Assembly (NCBI RefSeq): GCF_003052165.1
Contig: NZ_CP024869.1
Location: forward strand, 1,088,001 to 1,152,000
Length of the DNA stretch: 64,000 nucleotides
From: Dietzia sp. JS16-p6b
GTDB lineage: Bacteria > Actinomycetota > Actinomycetes > Mycobacteriales > Mycobacteriaceae
Direction: 5' to 3'
Both the position numbers and the translations under genes were made by a program. This document shows, one piece after another, positions 37,908-46,764 of the stretch (positions within the stretch are counted from its first letter, which is position 1; each line of letters begins with the position of its first letter). Under the pieces are notes generated by a model that did no database searches, had not been told where the DNA came from, and worked only from the letters and a program-made list of their open reading frames with translations.

Positions 37908-38618
37908 TCAGTCCGCCTGGGCTTCCTTCTCCGCCAGCCAGAGATACGCGGTGAGCATCCGCTTGAGTTCGGTGACGGTGGCGTCGTGGATGTCCTCGCC
38001 CGTGGCGGAACCGGCGCTGACGGAGAAGTTGAGCATCGAATAGGACACGTGGACCAGCACGTCGGCCATGAAGGCGCGGCGCTGCCGTTCGGTGGACGGC
38101 ATGAGCGGGGCGAGCACGCTGGCGATCATCCTGGCCAGCTCGCGCTCGTTGACCGCGGCGGTGGCTCGAGTGGCAGGGGTGGCCTGCGTGGCCAGCCAGA
38201 CCGCTCGCCGGGAGGGATCGCGCAGCCACAGATCCGCCAGGTGGTCGAGGAAGTCGTTGAGCAGCTCCGGCCAGTCCAGCGCGGGGATCTTCTGCGCGAA
38301 GCGTTCGACCTCCTCGATCACGCTGTGCGCGTCCTGGCGGTCCAGCTCGCACACCAGCACGTATTTGTTGGCGAAGAACTGGTACAGCGTCCCGATCGGC
38401 ACTCCCGCGCGGGAGGCCACCTCTTCGCAGGTGAACGAATCGAATCCCACCTCGACCAGCACATCGCGGGCGGAGGACAGCAGTGCCTGAAACTTGCGCC
38501 GGCTCCTCTCCTGGATGGGCCGGCGCCGGGGCACCAGGATGTTCGGTTCATCCTGGACGGCCTCGTCAACAGAGTCCGGGGTCTGGTCCTGCATCCGCTC
38601 GTGCGGTTCGGCCGGCAT
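37908..38618 (-). CDS. TetR-family transcriptional regulator
   Basis: 236 residues. An N-terminal extension of about 35 residues precedes the TetR helix-turn-helix (FTCEEVASRAGVPIGTLYQFFANKYVLVCEL), and a helical ligand domain makes up the rest (e.g. WPELLNDFLDHLADLWL, FMADVLVHVSYSMLNFSV). It starts eight bases after the bcp stop on the same strand, so the two are probably one transcript. Its target is unknown; proximity to fas-acpS makes lipid metabolism an option, but it does not resemble the mycobacterial FasR sequence I remember. The start is ATG 38618 without a clear ribosome-binding site. Confidence 0.88.
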   Translation of the reverse strand: MPAEPHERMQDQTPDSVDEAVQDEPNILVPRRRPIQERSRRKFQALLSSARDVLVEVGFDSFTCEEVASRAGVPIGTLYQFFANKYVLVCELDRQDAHSVIEEVERFAQKIPALDWPELLNDFLDHLADLWLRDPSRRAVWLATQATPATRATAAVNERELARMIASVLAPLMPSTERQRRAFMADVLVHVSYSMLNFSVSAGSATGEDIHDATVTELKRMLTAYLWLAEKEAQAD

Positions 38619-38626
38619 GGGTGAAC

Positions 38627-39127
38627 TCAGCCCTCCGCGGGTTCGGGCAGGTCCACGCCGAGGAGCTTGGAGAGCATGGCCACGTGACCCTTGGCCCGGA
38701 CGTTGTACCGGGCCAGGGAGATCGTCCCGTCGGAGTCCACGACGAACGTCGAGCGGATCACGCCCATCACTGTCTTGCCGTAGTTCTTCTTCTCGCCGAA
38801 CGCGCCCCACTCGGTGAGCATGGTCTTGTCCGGATCGGACAGCAGAGGGAATGTGATGCCGTGCTTGTCCCGGAAGCGCTGGAGCTTCTCCGGCGCGTCG
38901 GGTGACACCCCCACCACCCCGATACCGGCCTCCCGCAGTTCCTGGAGGGCTCCCTCGAAGTCCACGGTCTCGGTGGTGCAGCCGGGCGTCAGAGCGGCTG
39001 GGTAGACGTACACGACCACGCGCCCGTGCGCGGTGAGCAGGTCCTGCAGCGACGTGGGGTTTCCGTCGGCGTCGGGGAGGGTGAAGTCGGGGGCGGTCTG
39101 GCCCACCTCGAGCCGTGGTGTGGTCAC
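38627..39127 (-). CDS. bcp: Peroxiredoxin, BCP type
   Basis: 166 residues. It reduces hydroperoxides using thioredoxin or a similar donor. C50 in PAALTPGCTTET is the peroxidatic cysteine; no second cysteine follows at +5, so it is an atypical or 1-Cys member. The start is set at the GTG 39127 (MTTPRLEVGQTAPDFTLPDADG) because AGGAG precedes it and the length then matches the family; a GTG at 39163 would add 12 poorly conserved residues. bcp next to fas-acpS and a DUF3618 gene is the mycobacterial arrangement. Confidence 0.93.
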   Translation of the reverse strand: MTTPRLEVGQTAPDFTLPDADGNPTSLQDLLTAHGRVVVYVYPAALTPGCTTETVDFEGALQELREAGIGVVGVSPDAPEKLQRFRDKHGITFPLLSDPDKTMLTEWGAFGEKKNYGKTVMGVIRSTFVVDSDGTISLARYNVRAKGHVAMLSKLLGVDLPEPAEG

Positions 39128-39276
39128 CGGTGCTCCTGGAGTCGGGTCGGGGTCTGTGATCACACCAACCTATCCGATGCGTCGGCGCGCGGGCGCGGAT
39201 CATCGGCGGGTGCAGTACCGTGGGCGGGGTCCAGAATCCGCGGCCAGCCGCGTGACGAGCGATTGACGGAGGTCTC

Positions 39277-39549
39277 GTGTCCAGGAGTTACGACAGCATC
39301 GAAGGCGACATCGCCAAGGCGCGTGACGATCTCGCGACGACGTTGGACGAGATCGTCGACCGGGTCAATCCCAAGAACCTGGCCGAAGAGGGTAAGGAGA
39401 GGGCCGTTGCCGCCCTCACCGATCCCCGGGTACTCGCAGTGCTCGGCGGAGTGGCGGCGCTGATCCTCGGCGGCATCTCGGTGTCGATCGCCAACAAGCG
39501 CAAGGAGCGTCGTCGCATCGAGGCCTATCTCGAGGCGCGCCGGGCCTGA
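39277..39549 (+). CDS. DUF3618 membrane-anchored protein
   Basis: 90 residues. An amphipathic N-terminal helix (SIEGDIAKARDDLATTLDEIVDRVNPKNLAEEGKER) is typical of DUF3618, followed by one membrane helix (VLAVLGGVAALILGGISVSIA) and a short basic tail. Function unknown. GTG start with GGAGG seven bases upstream. Divergent from bcp, with about 150 bases between. Confidence 0.9.
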   Translation: MSRSYDSIEGDIAKARDDLATTLDEIVDRVNPKNLAEEGKERAVAALTDPRVLAVLGGVAALILGGISVSIANKRKERRRIEAYLEARRA

Positions 39550-39606
39550 GTCGGCGCGCCCGGCCCGCGTCCCCGCGCCGGGCCCGCTCACCGGAACCAC
39601 GACGAC

Positions 39607-39638
39607 GAGAGGCCCTCCCCGACCGGGGAGGGCCTCTC
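39607..39638. terminator. Strong bidirectional hairpin terminator
   Basis: A perfect 14-bp stem, GAGAGGCCCTCCCC (39607-39620) with GGGGAGGGCCTCTC (39625-39638), closes a GACC loop. It lies between the DUF3618 gene and the convergent tRNA-Lys, with CTTCT just after it on the plus strand. Confidence 0.85.
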
Positions 39639-39645
39639 GCTTCTG

Positions 39646-39718
<73 letters not shown>

Positions 39719-39921
39719 CCGCGTGGTGCGAGAGAAACAGTAACAGGGCCCCGCCGTCAACACGAAATCGCCTGGTCAGGACGGGGGTAGACGGGCCAGG
39801 AGGCGGTGATCCTTTATCAATTCGATATGAAATGCAGTGGCGGACGCATGCATACTTGTGAAGACATCCCTCTGGCTCAGTTCATGGTCGGAAGGGACAT
39901 GACGCTCGGAAGGGGCCATTA

Positions 39922-41151
39922 GTGAACGTGCGCCACACGGATCGGACCAGACGCCGGGCCCGCGCCCGGTCGAGATCCCGGATCGCGCTGGCCGCCGTGT
40001 TCGCGGGCTCCCTCGTGTTGACAGGGTGCACCATCGGGTCAGGGGGAGCGGACGACGGCCAGGTCGCCGAGGCCCCCGCGGAGCCGTCCGCGGTGATCGA
40101 CGTCTCCGTGGAGGACGGGTCGCTCGACGCCAACCCCGCGGAGCCGGTGGTGCTCACCGCCAGAGACGGCCGTTTCGATTCGGTGGTCATGCGCAACCCG
40201 GAGGGCGTGCAGGTCCAGGGAGAGTTCAACCCGGATCTCACCGAGTGGCGGACCACCGAAGACCTTGGGTACAGCCGCGAGTACACGCTGGAATCCACCG
40301 CGACCGACGACGCCGGTCTGGTCACCCGGAGCACTGTCACGTTCAGCACCGTCACTCCCCGTGTCCTCACCGCCGCGTATCTCACGACGGGTCAGGGTGC
40401 GACGGTGGGCATCGGACAACCCGTGGCGGTGATGTTCGACGAGCCGATCGCGGACCGTCGCGCGGCGCAGGACAACATCCACATCCGGACCGAGCCAGAG
40501 GTGGAGGGTGCTTTCTACTGGGTGTCCAACCAGGAGGTCCGGTGGCGTCCGGCCGAGTACTGGGCGCCGGGAACCACGATCGACGTCGACGTGGACATCT
40601 ACGGCAAGGACCTGGGCGGCGGGATGTACGGCCAGGAGAACGTGCGCAGCGATTTCCAGATCGGTGACGCGGTCATCTCCCGGGTCGACGACTCGACCAA
40701 GCAGATCGTGGTCGAGCGCAACGGCGAGGTGATCAAGACCATGCCCACCTCGATGGGCAAGGCCGACACCCCGACGCCGAACGGCACGTACGTGATCGGG
40801 GAGAAGTTGGCCTCCATGGTGATGGACTCCTCGACCTACGGCGTTCCGGTCGACTCGCCGGACGGCTACCGCACCCCGGTGCAGTACGCCACGCGGATGT
40901 CGTACAGCGGCATCTTCGTCCACGCCGCGCCGTGGTCCGTCTGGGCCCAGGGCAGCCAGAACGTCAGCCACGGGTGCCTCAACGTCACCACGGCCGATGC
41001 GAAGTGGTTCTACGACAACGCCAAGCGGGGCGACATCTTCGAGGTCTCCGGCACGGTCGGCCCCACGCTGCCGGGGTGGGACGGTCTGGGTGACTGGAAC
41101 ATCCCGTGGGAGACCTGGAAGGCCGGGAACGCGGACGCGGGCACCGCCTGA
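39922..41151 (+). CDS. L,D-transpeptidase lipoprotein (LdtMt2-like)
   Basis: 409 residues. Signal with an Arg-rich start, hydrophobic core 20-35 and lipobox LVLTGC (Cys36). Two Ig-like domains follow (about 55-150 and 150-250), then the YkuD catalytic domain (about 250-385) with HAAPWS and SHGCLNV; H350 and C352 form the active site. A Trp-rich tail (PGWDGLGDWNIPWETW) closes the protein as in mycobacterial LdtMt2. It forms 3-3 crosslinks in peptidoglycan and is the target of carbapenems. GTG start. The 200 bases upstream hold an AT-richer stretch but no promoter that I can place firmly. Confidence 0.93.
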   Translation: MNVRHTDRTRRRARARSRSRIALAAVFAGSLVLTGCTIGSGGADDGQVAEAPAEPSAVIDVSVEDGSLDANPAEPVVLTARDGRFDSVVMRNPEGVQVQGEFNPDLTEWRTTEDLGYSREYTLESTATDDAGLVTRSTVTFSTVTPRVLTAAYLTTGQGATVGIGQPVAVMFDEPIADRRAAQDNIHIRTEPEVEGAFYWVSNQEVRWRPAEYWAPGTTIDVDVDIYGKDLGGGMYGQENVRSDFQIGDAVISRVDDSTKQIVVERNGEVIKTMPTSMGKADTPTPNGTYVIGEKLASMVMDSSTYGVPVDSPDGYRTPVQYATRMSYSGIFVHAAPWSVWAQGSQNVSHGCLNVTTADAKWFYDNAKRGDIFEVSGTVGPTLPGWDGLGDWNIPWETWKAGNADAGTA

Positions 41152-41165
41152 CGTGCGCAGCACCC

Positions 41166-42401
41166 TCAGCAGGAGTGATCGGCGGCCCGGTCGTCGCGTC
41201 GACCGGCGGCTCTGAACACCGCACGACCGGGAGCCGCGGTAACGCCGTGGGCGAGGGTGCTGGCCACCACGATGAGGGTGCCCACGCCGAGCAGCAGCGA
41301 ATCCGGACCCGCCCGGGACGCCTCCTCGGTCAGGTAGAACACCGCCGCGACGCCGACCGGACCGAACCAGCCGAGGAACGCGGCATCGCGAACGCGCAGT
41401 CCGAGGGGGCGCATGAGGGCGAGAAGCACCGGCGGACGCCGGAGTACGAGCACCGCGACGGTGAGCAGCACCGCTCCCCACCCCAACCGCGCCCACTCCG
41501 CCCACGGCAGCATCGCCCCCAGGGCCAGGAAGAACGGTAGGACCGCGAACTGGTTGATCGCCTCGTCGATCTCCACCTCCACCCGCCTCTCGTTTCCGGC
41601 ACTGGTCAGGTTGAAGGCCAGTCCCGAGACGAACGCGGCGAACACCCCGTTGACTCCCAGCAGGCCCGAGCAGCCCAGGACCAGGAGGGCCAACAGCAGG
41701 GTGAACATGAGAATCGGGCCGTTCTCGGCGGCGTCGTGGCGCTCCGAGAAATGGAGGGCCTTGGCCGCCGCCACCCCGGCGAGAACACCCAACGCCAGGG
41801 CCCCGAGAATCTGCCAGCCGATCTCCAGGGCGGCCTGCCCGGCGGTGAGCGGGGTCGCCACGGCGAGCGCGATCACGACGAGAGGAAGGGCCAATCCGTC
41901 GTTCGCCCCCGATTCGAGTGAGAGCAGCTGCCGGTCGTCTTCGGGCAGGTCCCGCTCGGCGGCGTCGCCGGTCACCGCCGCGGAGGACAGAACGGGGTCC
42001 GTGGGGCAGATCGCGGTGCCGAAGAGCAACGCCACCGCGATGGGGATGCCCAGCGCCCAGATCGCCAGACCGGTGGAGATGAGCGCCATCGCCGGCATCA
42101 CCACCAGCAGCAGGAGGGCCAGACGCCGCCAGTGACGTCGTATCGCCGAAAAGGGATAACGCAGCGCCACACCCATCACGGAGACGGCGAGAAGGATCTC
42201 CGCGCCGCGATGGAGCGTCGAGGGGTCGGCGACGATGTCGGGGACGTCGAGAACCCCGGCGACCGCCGGCCCCAGGACGATGCCGACCCCGAGCGCGATG
42301 AGGGGCTCCGACACGGGCCACCGGTGGAGTCGCGCGGACACCGCGACGATCACGACGCCGAGCGCGCCGACCGTCGCGAGCAACAGATCGAGTGTGGACA
42401 C
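41166..42401 (-). CDS. Cation/proton antiporter, NhaP-type
   Basis: 411 residues, about 12 helices. AICPTDPVLSS and LESGANDGLALPLV are the ion-binding motifs of CPA1 antiporters, with the D of TDP and the ND pair present. It exchanges Na+ or K+ for H+; the ion is not predictable. The C-terminal tail is short, without a regulatory domain. GTG start. Convergent with the L,D-transpeptidase gene, 14 bases apart. Confidence 0.88.
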   Translation of the reverse strand: MSTLDLLLATVGALGVVIVAVSARLHRWPVSEPLIALGVGIVLGPAVAGVLDVPDIVADPSTLHRGAEILLAVSVMGVALRYPFSAIRRHWRRLALLLLVVMPAMALISTGLAIWALGIPIAVALLFGTAICPTDPVLSSAAVTGDAAERDLPEDDRQLLSLESGANDGLALPLVVIALAVATPLTAGQAALEIGWQILGALALGVLAGVAAAKALHFSERHDAAENGPILMFTLLLALLVLGCSGLLGVNGVFAAFVSGLAFNLTSAGNERRVEVEIDEAINQFAVLPFFLALGAMLPWAEWARLGWGAVLLTVAVLVLRRPPVLLALMRPLGLRVRDAAFLGWFGPVGVAAVFYLTEEASRAGPDSLLLGVGTLIVVASTLAHGVTAAPGRAVFRAAGRRDDRAADHSC

Positions 42402-42477
42402 GTGGCCTCCAGGTCAGTCCGGTCCACCGGAACCCTAGGCAACCCCGGGCGGCCGCGCCATCGGTCCCTCTACTCCC

Positions 42478-42560
42478 GCGGCGGGCCTCGCCGACGGAGC
42501 GGCGGGCCACTCCGAGGGAGCGGCGGGCCACTCCGAGGGAGCGGCGGGCCTCGCCGACGG
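42478..42560. repeat. 21-bp tandem repeat flanked by longer direct repeats
   Basis: GAGCGGCGGGCC starts at 42497, 42518 and 42539, 21 bases apart, with CACTCCGAGG completing the first two units. The block is bordered on both sides by CGGCGGGCCTCGCCGACGG-type sequence (about 42478-42496 and 42542-42560). It sits in the 190-base gap between the divergent antiporter and DUF2804 genes, so it lies within promoter space. Confidence 0.85.
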
Positions 42561-42591
42561 CCGCGGTGTCGTGCAATGGAAAACTGGACAC

Positions 42592-43581
42592 ATGTCCCAC
42601 GAGCGTGAGATCACCGTGCCCACCGACCTCGCCCGCGGCCGCCGACTCGATCCGGCCGCGGTCGGGTGGACCCGTACGCCGCTGCACCGCACCGCGATCG
42701 CCGGCTGGGGTCGCACCAAGCGCTGGGAGTACTGGGGTGTCGTGACCGACCGGTTCGTGGTGGGCCTGACCGTGGCCGGGCTCGACTACCTGTCCACCTG
42801 CGCGGTCTACGTCCTGGACCGCCGCACCGGAGTGGAGACCTCGCGCGGTGCGGTCAGTCCGTTCGGTCGGCCGGCGTTCAGCGACGCCGCAGGGGTGGGG
42901 ACGGTGCACGCGTCGGCCGGAGTGGGTTCGGGGCGGGTGCGCGTCGAGATCGACGACGACGAGGGCACCACCGCAATCCGGGTGCGGGCGGCGGGTCTCC
43001 AGGTAAGCCTGGACATCGTCCGTCCGGACCACGACAGCCTCGGCGTGGTGGTGCCGTGGAGTAGGCGCCGGTTCCAGTACACCCTCAAGGATCTCGCCAA
43101 CCCCGTGACCGGCTCGGTGACCCTGGACGGGGTCGTCCACGACCTCGGGACCGGGTGGGCTGTTCTCGACCGCGGGCGCGGGCGGTGGCGGTACGCCACC
43201 CGTTGGAACTGGGGAGCGGGCAGCGGCGTGGTGGACGGAGTGCCGTGCGCGCTGCAGGTCGGCGGCCGGTGGACGGACGGGACCGGGTCCACGGAGAACG
43301 GGATACTCCACGATGGCCGCCTGCACAAGATCGGCGAGGATCTGCGGTGGACGTATGACCTGGCGGATCCGGCGGGGGCCTGGCGGGTCCGAGGGGAGCG
43401 CGTGGACGCCACACTCACCCCCTTCCACCTCCGCCGGGACATCACCGAACTCGGGATCCTGGCCGTGCGGACCCACCAGGCCTTCGGGACCTGGTCCGGT
43501 ACCGGGGTGCTCGATGATGGCACCGCCGTCAGCCTGGACGGCCTCACCGGGTGGGCAGAGGAGTCACGTAACCGCTGGTAG
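42592..43581 (+). CDS. DUF2804 family protein
   Basis: 329 residues, beta-rich, with several Trp/Gly motifs of DUF2804 (GRTKRWEYWGVVTDRFVVGLTVAGLDYLS; DRGRGRWRYATRWNWGAGSG; GGRWTDGTGSTENGI). These proteins probably have a lipocalin/AttH-like barrel; the function is unknown. The start is ATG 42592; a GTG at 42571 would add seven residues that overlap the repeat-rich leader. Confidence 0.82.
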   Translation: MSHEREITVPTDLARGRRLDPAAVGWTRTPLHRTAIAGWGRTKRWEYWGVVTDRFVVGLTVAGLDYLSTCAVYVLDRRTGVETSRGAVSPFGRPAFSDAAGVGTVHASAGVGSGRVRVEIDDDEGTTAIRVRAAGLQVSLDIVRPDHDSLGVVVPWSRRRFQYTLKDLANPVTGSVTLDGVVHDLGTGWAVLDRGRGRWRYATRWNWGAGSGVVDGVPCALQVGGRWTDGTGSTENGILHDGRLHKIGEDLRWTYDLADPAGAWRVRGERVDATLTPFHLRRDITELGILAVRTHQAFGTWSGTGVLDDGTAVSLDGLTGWAEESRNRW

Positions 43582-43584
43582 GTG

Positions 43585-43615
43585 CCGGGTGCCGGCATTG
43601 GGTCTCGGCACCCGG
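43585..43615. terminator. Hairpin between convergent DUF2804 and ABC-transporter genes
   Basis: A perfect 10-bp stem, CCGGGTGCCG (43585-43594) with CGGCACCCGG (43606-43615) and an 11-base loop, lies four bases after one stop and ten before the other. It can serve both strands. Confidence 0.75.
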
Positions 43616-43625
43616 TGTGGGGAGA

Positions 43626-44987
43626 TTACCCGACGTCCGGCAGCTCGAGAACCGAGTCGCAGCGGGAGATCAGGTCCGCGTCGTGCGTCGCCACGAGCAC
43701 GGCGGCCCCGGCGGCCGACGCCTGCTCGAGTCTGGCGAGTACGGCACTGCCCGTCGCTCGATCGAGTGCTGCGGTGGGCTCGTCGACCAGGAGCACGTCC
43801 GGCTCGCGGAGGATCGCCGCGGCCAGGGCGACGCGCTGTCGTTGCCCTCCGGAGAGCGCACCGGGTCGGCGGTCCAGCAACTCGGAACCGAGCTGCAGTT
43901 CCTCGCAGACCCTCGCCAGGTCGGTGCGGTGATCACGCGCGAGCCGGCGGAGTCTGCGACCCACCGTGACCGCCGGGGCGAGCGCCAGCGAGGAGTCCTG
44001 CGGGACCAGAGCGATGGAGTCGATGTGGGTTCTGGGCCGATCCTCGACCCGCGGCGCGAGTTCCTCTCCGTCGAGCCGTACGCTCCCACGGGCTGGGGGA
44101 TGGAGGCCGGCGGCAGCGCGCAGCACCGTCGACTTTCCCGAACCCGAGCGACCTGCGAGGGCGACGACCGACCCGGCGGGTACGACGGCATCGAGTGGTC
44201 CGATGAGCGCGGAGTTCGGGTACGCCACCGCGAGCGAGTCGAAAGCGAGGCCGATGCGCGTCCCCCCGGAGGTGGGAGCAACTCGGGCCGGCCACCGGAC
44301 CGGGCGCAGCGCCGGGGCCGTCTCCTCGATGTGGCCGCCGTCCACGGTCACCACCGTCCCGCCCACCTCGCGGGCCAGACGGGCGTCGTGGGTGACCAGC
44401 ACGAGCGTGCGTCCGGCCGTCACCGAGAGGAGGAGTTCGGTGAACGCTCGCGCGGTGTCCGGGTCGAGTCCGGCCGTGGGTTCGTCGAGCACGACGAGTC
44501 CCGGATCGACGGACAGAGCGCGCGCGATGGCCACCCTGCGCCGTTGGCCGCCACTGAGTTCTGCCGGTCGTCGACGCAGCCATCCCTCCTCGACGGGGAG
44601 CCCCAGGTCCCGCGCGTAGCGTATGCCCAGGCCCGGGCGGGCCGCGTTCTCCTCGACGAGCTGATCGACCCGGCGCCACGGTGTCAGCGCCACGCCCGGA
44701 TCCTGGTCCACGACGCAGCTGCGACGGCGGAGTCGGCGCAGGTGCCGGGGGCTCGCCCCCAGCGCGTCCGCGCCGTCGACGAGGACCGATCCGGAGGTCA
44801 CCCGCAGGCCGGGGGAAACGTCGCCGACGGCGGCGTGGGCGAGGGTCGATTTCCCGGCACCGGACGGGCCCACCACGACCAGGCGCTCACCGGGCTCGAC
44901 GTTCAGGCGCGGCACCTCGAGACGCGGCGCGCCGCTCCGGTCCCGGATCACCAGGTCGCGCACGGAGAGGGTGGAGGCGGTCACCAT
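43626..44987 (-). CDS. ABC transporter ATP-binding protein with two fused ATPase domains (nickel/oligopeptide type)
   Basis: 453 residues. The first ATPase (about 5-230) has Walker A GPSGAGKS, signature LSGGQRRR and Walker B VVLDEPTAGLD; the second (about 250-450) has GRSGSGKS, LSGGQRQR and LLVDEPTAALD. Normally DppD/DppF or NikD/NikE are separate proteins; here one chain supplies both sites. Its ATG shares a base with the permease stop (TGATG). It powers the importer encoded by the three genes upstream. Gene order and domain type are clear; the substrate is inferred from the metallophore locus next door. Confidence 0.92.
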   Translation of the reverse strand: MVTASTLSVRDLVIRDRSGAPRLEVPRLNVEPGERLVVVGPSGAGKSTLAHAAVGDVSPGLRVTSGSVLVDGADALGASPRHLRRLRRRSCVVDQDPGVALTPWRRVDQLVEENAARPGLGIRYARDLGLPVEEGWLRRRPAELSGGQRRRVAIARALSVDPGLVVLDEPTAGLDPDTARAFTELLLSVTAGRTLVLVTHDARLAREVGGTVVTVDGGHIEETAPALRPVRWPARVAPTSGGTRIGLAFDSLAVAYPNSALIGPLDAVVPAGSVVALAGRSGSGKSTVLRAAAGLHPPARGSVRLDGEELAPRVEDRPRTHIDSIALVPQDSSLALAPAVTVGRRLRRLARDHRTDLARVCEELQLGSELLDRRPGALSGGQRQRVALAAAILREPDVLLVDEPTAALDRATGSAVLARLEQASAAGAAVLVATHDADLISRCDSVLELPDVG

Positions 44988-45829
44988 CAGATCGCCCCGT
45001 GCCCTTCCCGGTCGGCCAGGAGTGCAGGCGGCACCGTCAGTAGCGCGATCCCGATGGCGGGCACCACGACGGACCACGGGTTGAGCGTTACCCCGGCGAT
45101 CGAATCCCGGACGGTGGACGCCCAGTCGTCACCGCCCCCTCCCACCCCGCCGCCGAGGAACGCCAGCGTGCTCACCAGGTAAACGGCGCTGGTGAAGCGG
45201 ACAGACAGTTCCGTGAGAAGTGGTCGCGACAGGCCCGGGATGACCTCCCGGACCGTCACGTCCAGTCTCGTCCGTCCCTCCGCACGCGCGACCTCGACGA
45301 ACCCCGAGTCGAGAAGGGGTGCGCTCGCGGCCTCCAGATAGCGCGAGCTCACCGGAATGAACAGCAGCGTCGTCACCGCCGCCACGACCACGGCCGAGCC
45401 GTTCCCAGCAGTGGCCACGACCAGGATGACGAGCACCGGAGGGAGGGTGACCAGGACGTCGGTCGCGAATCGGACGACCGGTCGCAGTGCGGGGATCCAG
45501 GCGAGTGTCAGCCCGACGGCGGCTCCGATCGCGGTCGACAGGACCGCCGCCGTCACGGAGATCGTCACGAGCGGGAGGTTGCCGTGAAGGGCTCGTGACA
45601 GGACGTCCCGTCCCAGCCGGTCGGTGCCCCACACCGCGTTGTCCCGGGTGAACGCTCCGCCCGCCACGGCGTCCGGGTCGGGCAACCCGAGCGCGGGGGC
45701 CATGAACGGCCCCAGGAGGGCGAGGCCCAGACCCGCTGCGAGCAGTCCGACCAGGAGCGCGCGGACATAGTGTGGGCGGGCACTGTGCATGCGGGCAGGG
45801 CGGGCGCGGACGAGGCGGGGGAGGGTCAC
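44987..45829 (-). CDS. ABC transporter permease, DppC/NikC-like
   Basis: 280 residues, about six helices. The family motif TRDNAVWGTDRLGRDVLSRALHG lies after the first helix, and the ATPase-coupling EAA-like loop VEVARAEGRTRLDVTVREVIPGLSRPLL is present. GTG start at 45829 inside the stop of the partner permease (GTGA). Inner-membrane half of the importer. Confidence 0.91.
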   Translation of the reverse strand: MTLPRLVRARPARMHSARPHYVRALLVGLLAAGLGLALLGPFMAPALGLPDPDAVAGGAFTRDNAVWGTDRLGRDVLSRALHGNLPLVTISVTAAVLSTAIGAAVGLTLAWIPALRPVVRFATDVLVTLPPVLVILVVATAGNGSAVVVAAVTTLLFIPVSSRYLEAASAPLLDSGFVEVARAEGRTRLDVTVREVIPGLSRPLLTELSVRFTSAVYLVSTLAFLGGGVGGGGDDWASTVRDSIAGVTLNPWSVVVPAIGIALLTVPPALLADREGHGAI

Positions 45830-46764
45830 CGGAGCCACCGCTGGGGTCCGCCGCCTGTGGTCAGATCGGCGAGCAGCAGCGACGCGGCGGTGACGCCGGC
45901 GGCCACGGTGACCAGTGTGGCGACCGGGACGGTGTCGCGGTTGGCGATGAGGGTGACGAGCAGGCTGCCGGCGCCTGAGTATCCGAACGCCACCTCCACG
46001 ACGAGCGCCGCGCCGATGAGGCCGGGCACGGCCAGCGCGCAGAGTTGGACGATCGGACCCGCCGCCCCGGGCAGCAGGTGGCGGACGAGGACGGCCAGGG
46101 GCGGGATCCCGGCCAGTCGTGCGGCCCGAACATGTGGGCGCGCGGCCTCGGCGGCCACCACGGCGCGGACGGTCCGCTGCAGCCACGCACCGACGGCCAA
46201 CCCTGCGGTGAGCGCCGGGAGCACGAGGATCTGCGGCCGGTCCAGTGGGCTCCCGCCCAGTGGGACGAGCGAGACCGGTGGGAGCAGGCCGAGCCGGACC
46301 GACAGGACCGACACGAGAATCACGGCGAGGACGAACTCCGGGGTGGCGAGCACCGCGGCCGCGGTGAGTGAGGTCGCCCGGTCCGTACGGGACCCGGCGC
46401 GGGCACCGGCGAGCACCCCGCCGCCGAGTCCGGCCACCACTGCCACGGGGATCGCCGCGAGCAACAGCAGGCCCGTTCGAGCCAGGGGCTCCCTGATCTG
46501 ATCGACGACAGGCGTGCCCGAGACCGAGAGTCCCGGGTCACCCCGGAGCATCCCCGCCAGCCACTCGGCAAAGCGCTCGGCCACCGGGAGGTCGAGTCCG
46601 AGCTCGGCCCGTCGCCGGGCGAGCCAGGCGGCGTCGGTGGTGACGTATGACGCCGTGGCGGCATCTCCGGGGAGTGCGTCGACCAACCAGAACGCCAGCA
46701 CGACGGTGACCGCCAAGGTGAGGAGCGTCTGGGCGATCCGCGCCGCGGCGCGTCTGGGCGTCAT
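45826..46764 (-). CDS. ABC transporter permease, DppB/NikB-like
   Basis: 312 residues, about six helices. The large periplasmic segment after helix 1 (RRRAELGLDLPVAERFAEWLAGMLRGDPGLSVSGTPVVDQI) is diagnostic of DppB/NikB. The coupling loop HVRAARLAGIPPLAVLVRHLLPGA is present. ATG 46764 shares one base with the stop of the receptor gene (TGATG), so the operon is tightly coupled. Confidence 0.92.
   Translation of the reverse strand: MTPRRAAARIAQTLLTLAVTVVLAFWLVDALPGDAATASYVTTDAAWLARRRAELGLDLPVAERFAEWLAGMLRGDPGLSVSGTPVVDQIREPLARTGLLLLAAIPVAVVAGLGGGVLAGARAGSRTDRATSLTAAAVLATPEFVLAVILVSVLSVRLGLLPPVSLVPLGGSPLDRPQILVLPALTAGLAVGAWLQRTVRAVVAAEAARPHVRAARLAGIPPLAVLVRHLLPGAAGPIVQLCALAVPGLIGAALVVEVAFGYSGAGSLLVTLIANRDTVPVATLVTVAAGVTAASLLLADLTTGGGPQRWLR

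Noticed and set aside
37716-38624. Open frames across the repeat array after acpS
   Set aside because: They arise from the tandem repeats and run antisense to tetR; no start signal or conserved domain.
40039-43476. Open frame of 1145 codons on the minus strand across the L,D-transpeptidase, antiporter and DUF2804 genes
   Set aside because: It spans three well-supported genes on both strands and has the amino-acid make-up of a frame-shifted GC-rich sequence.
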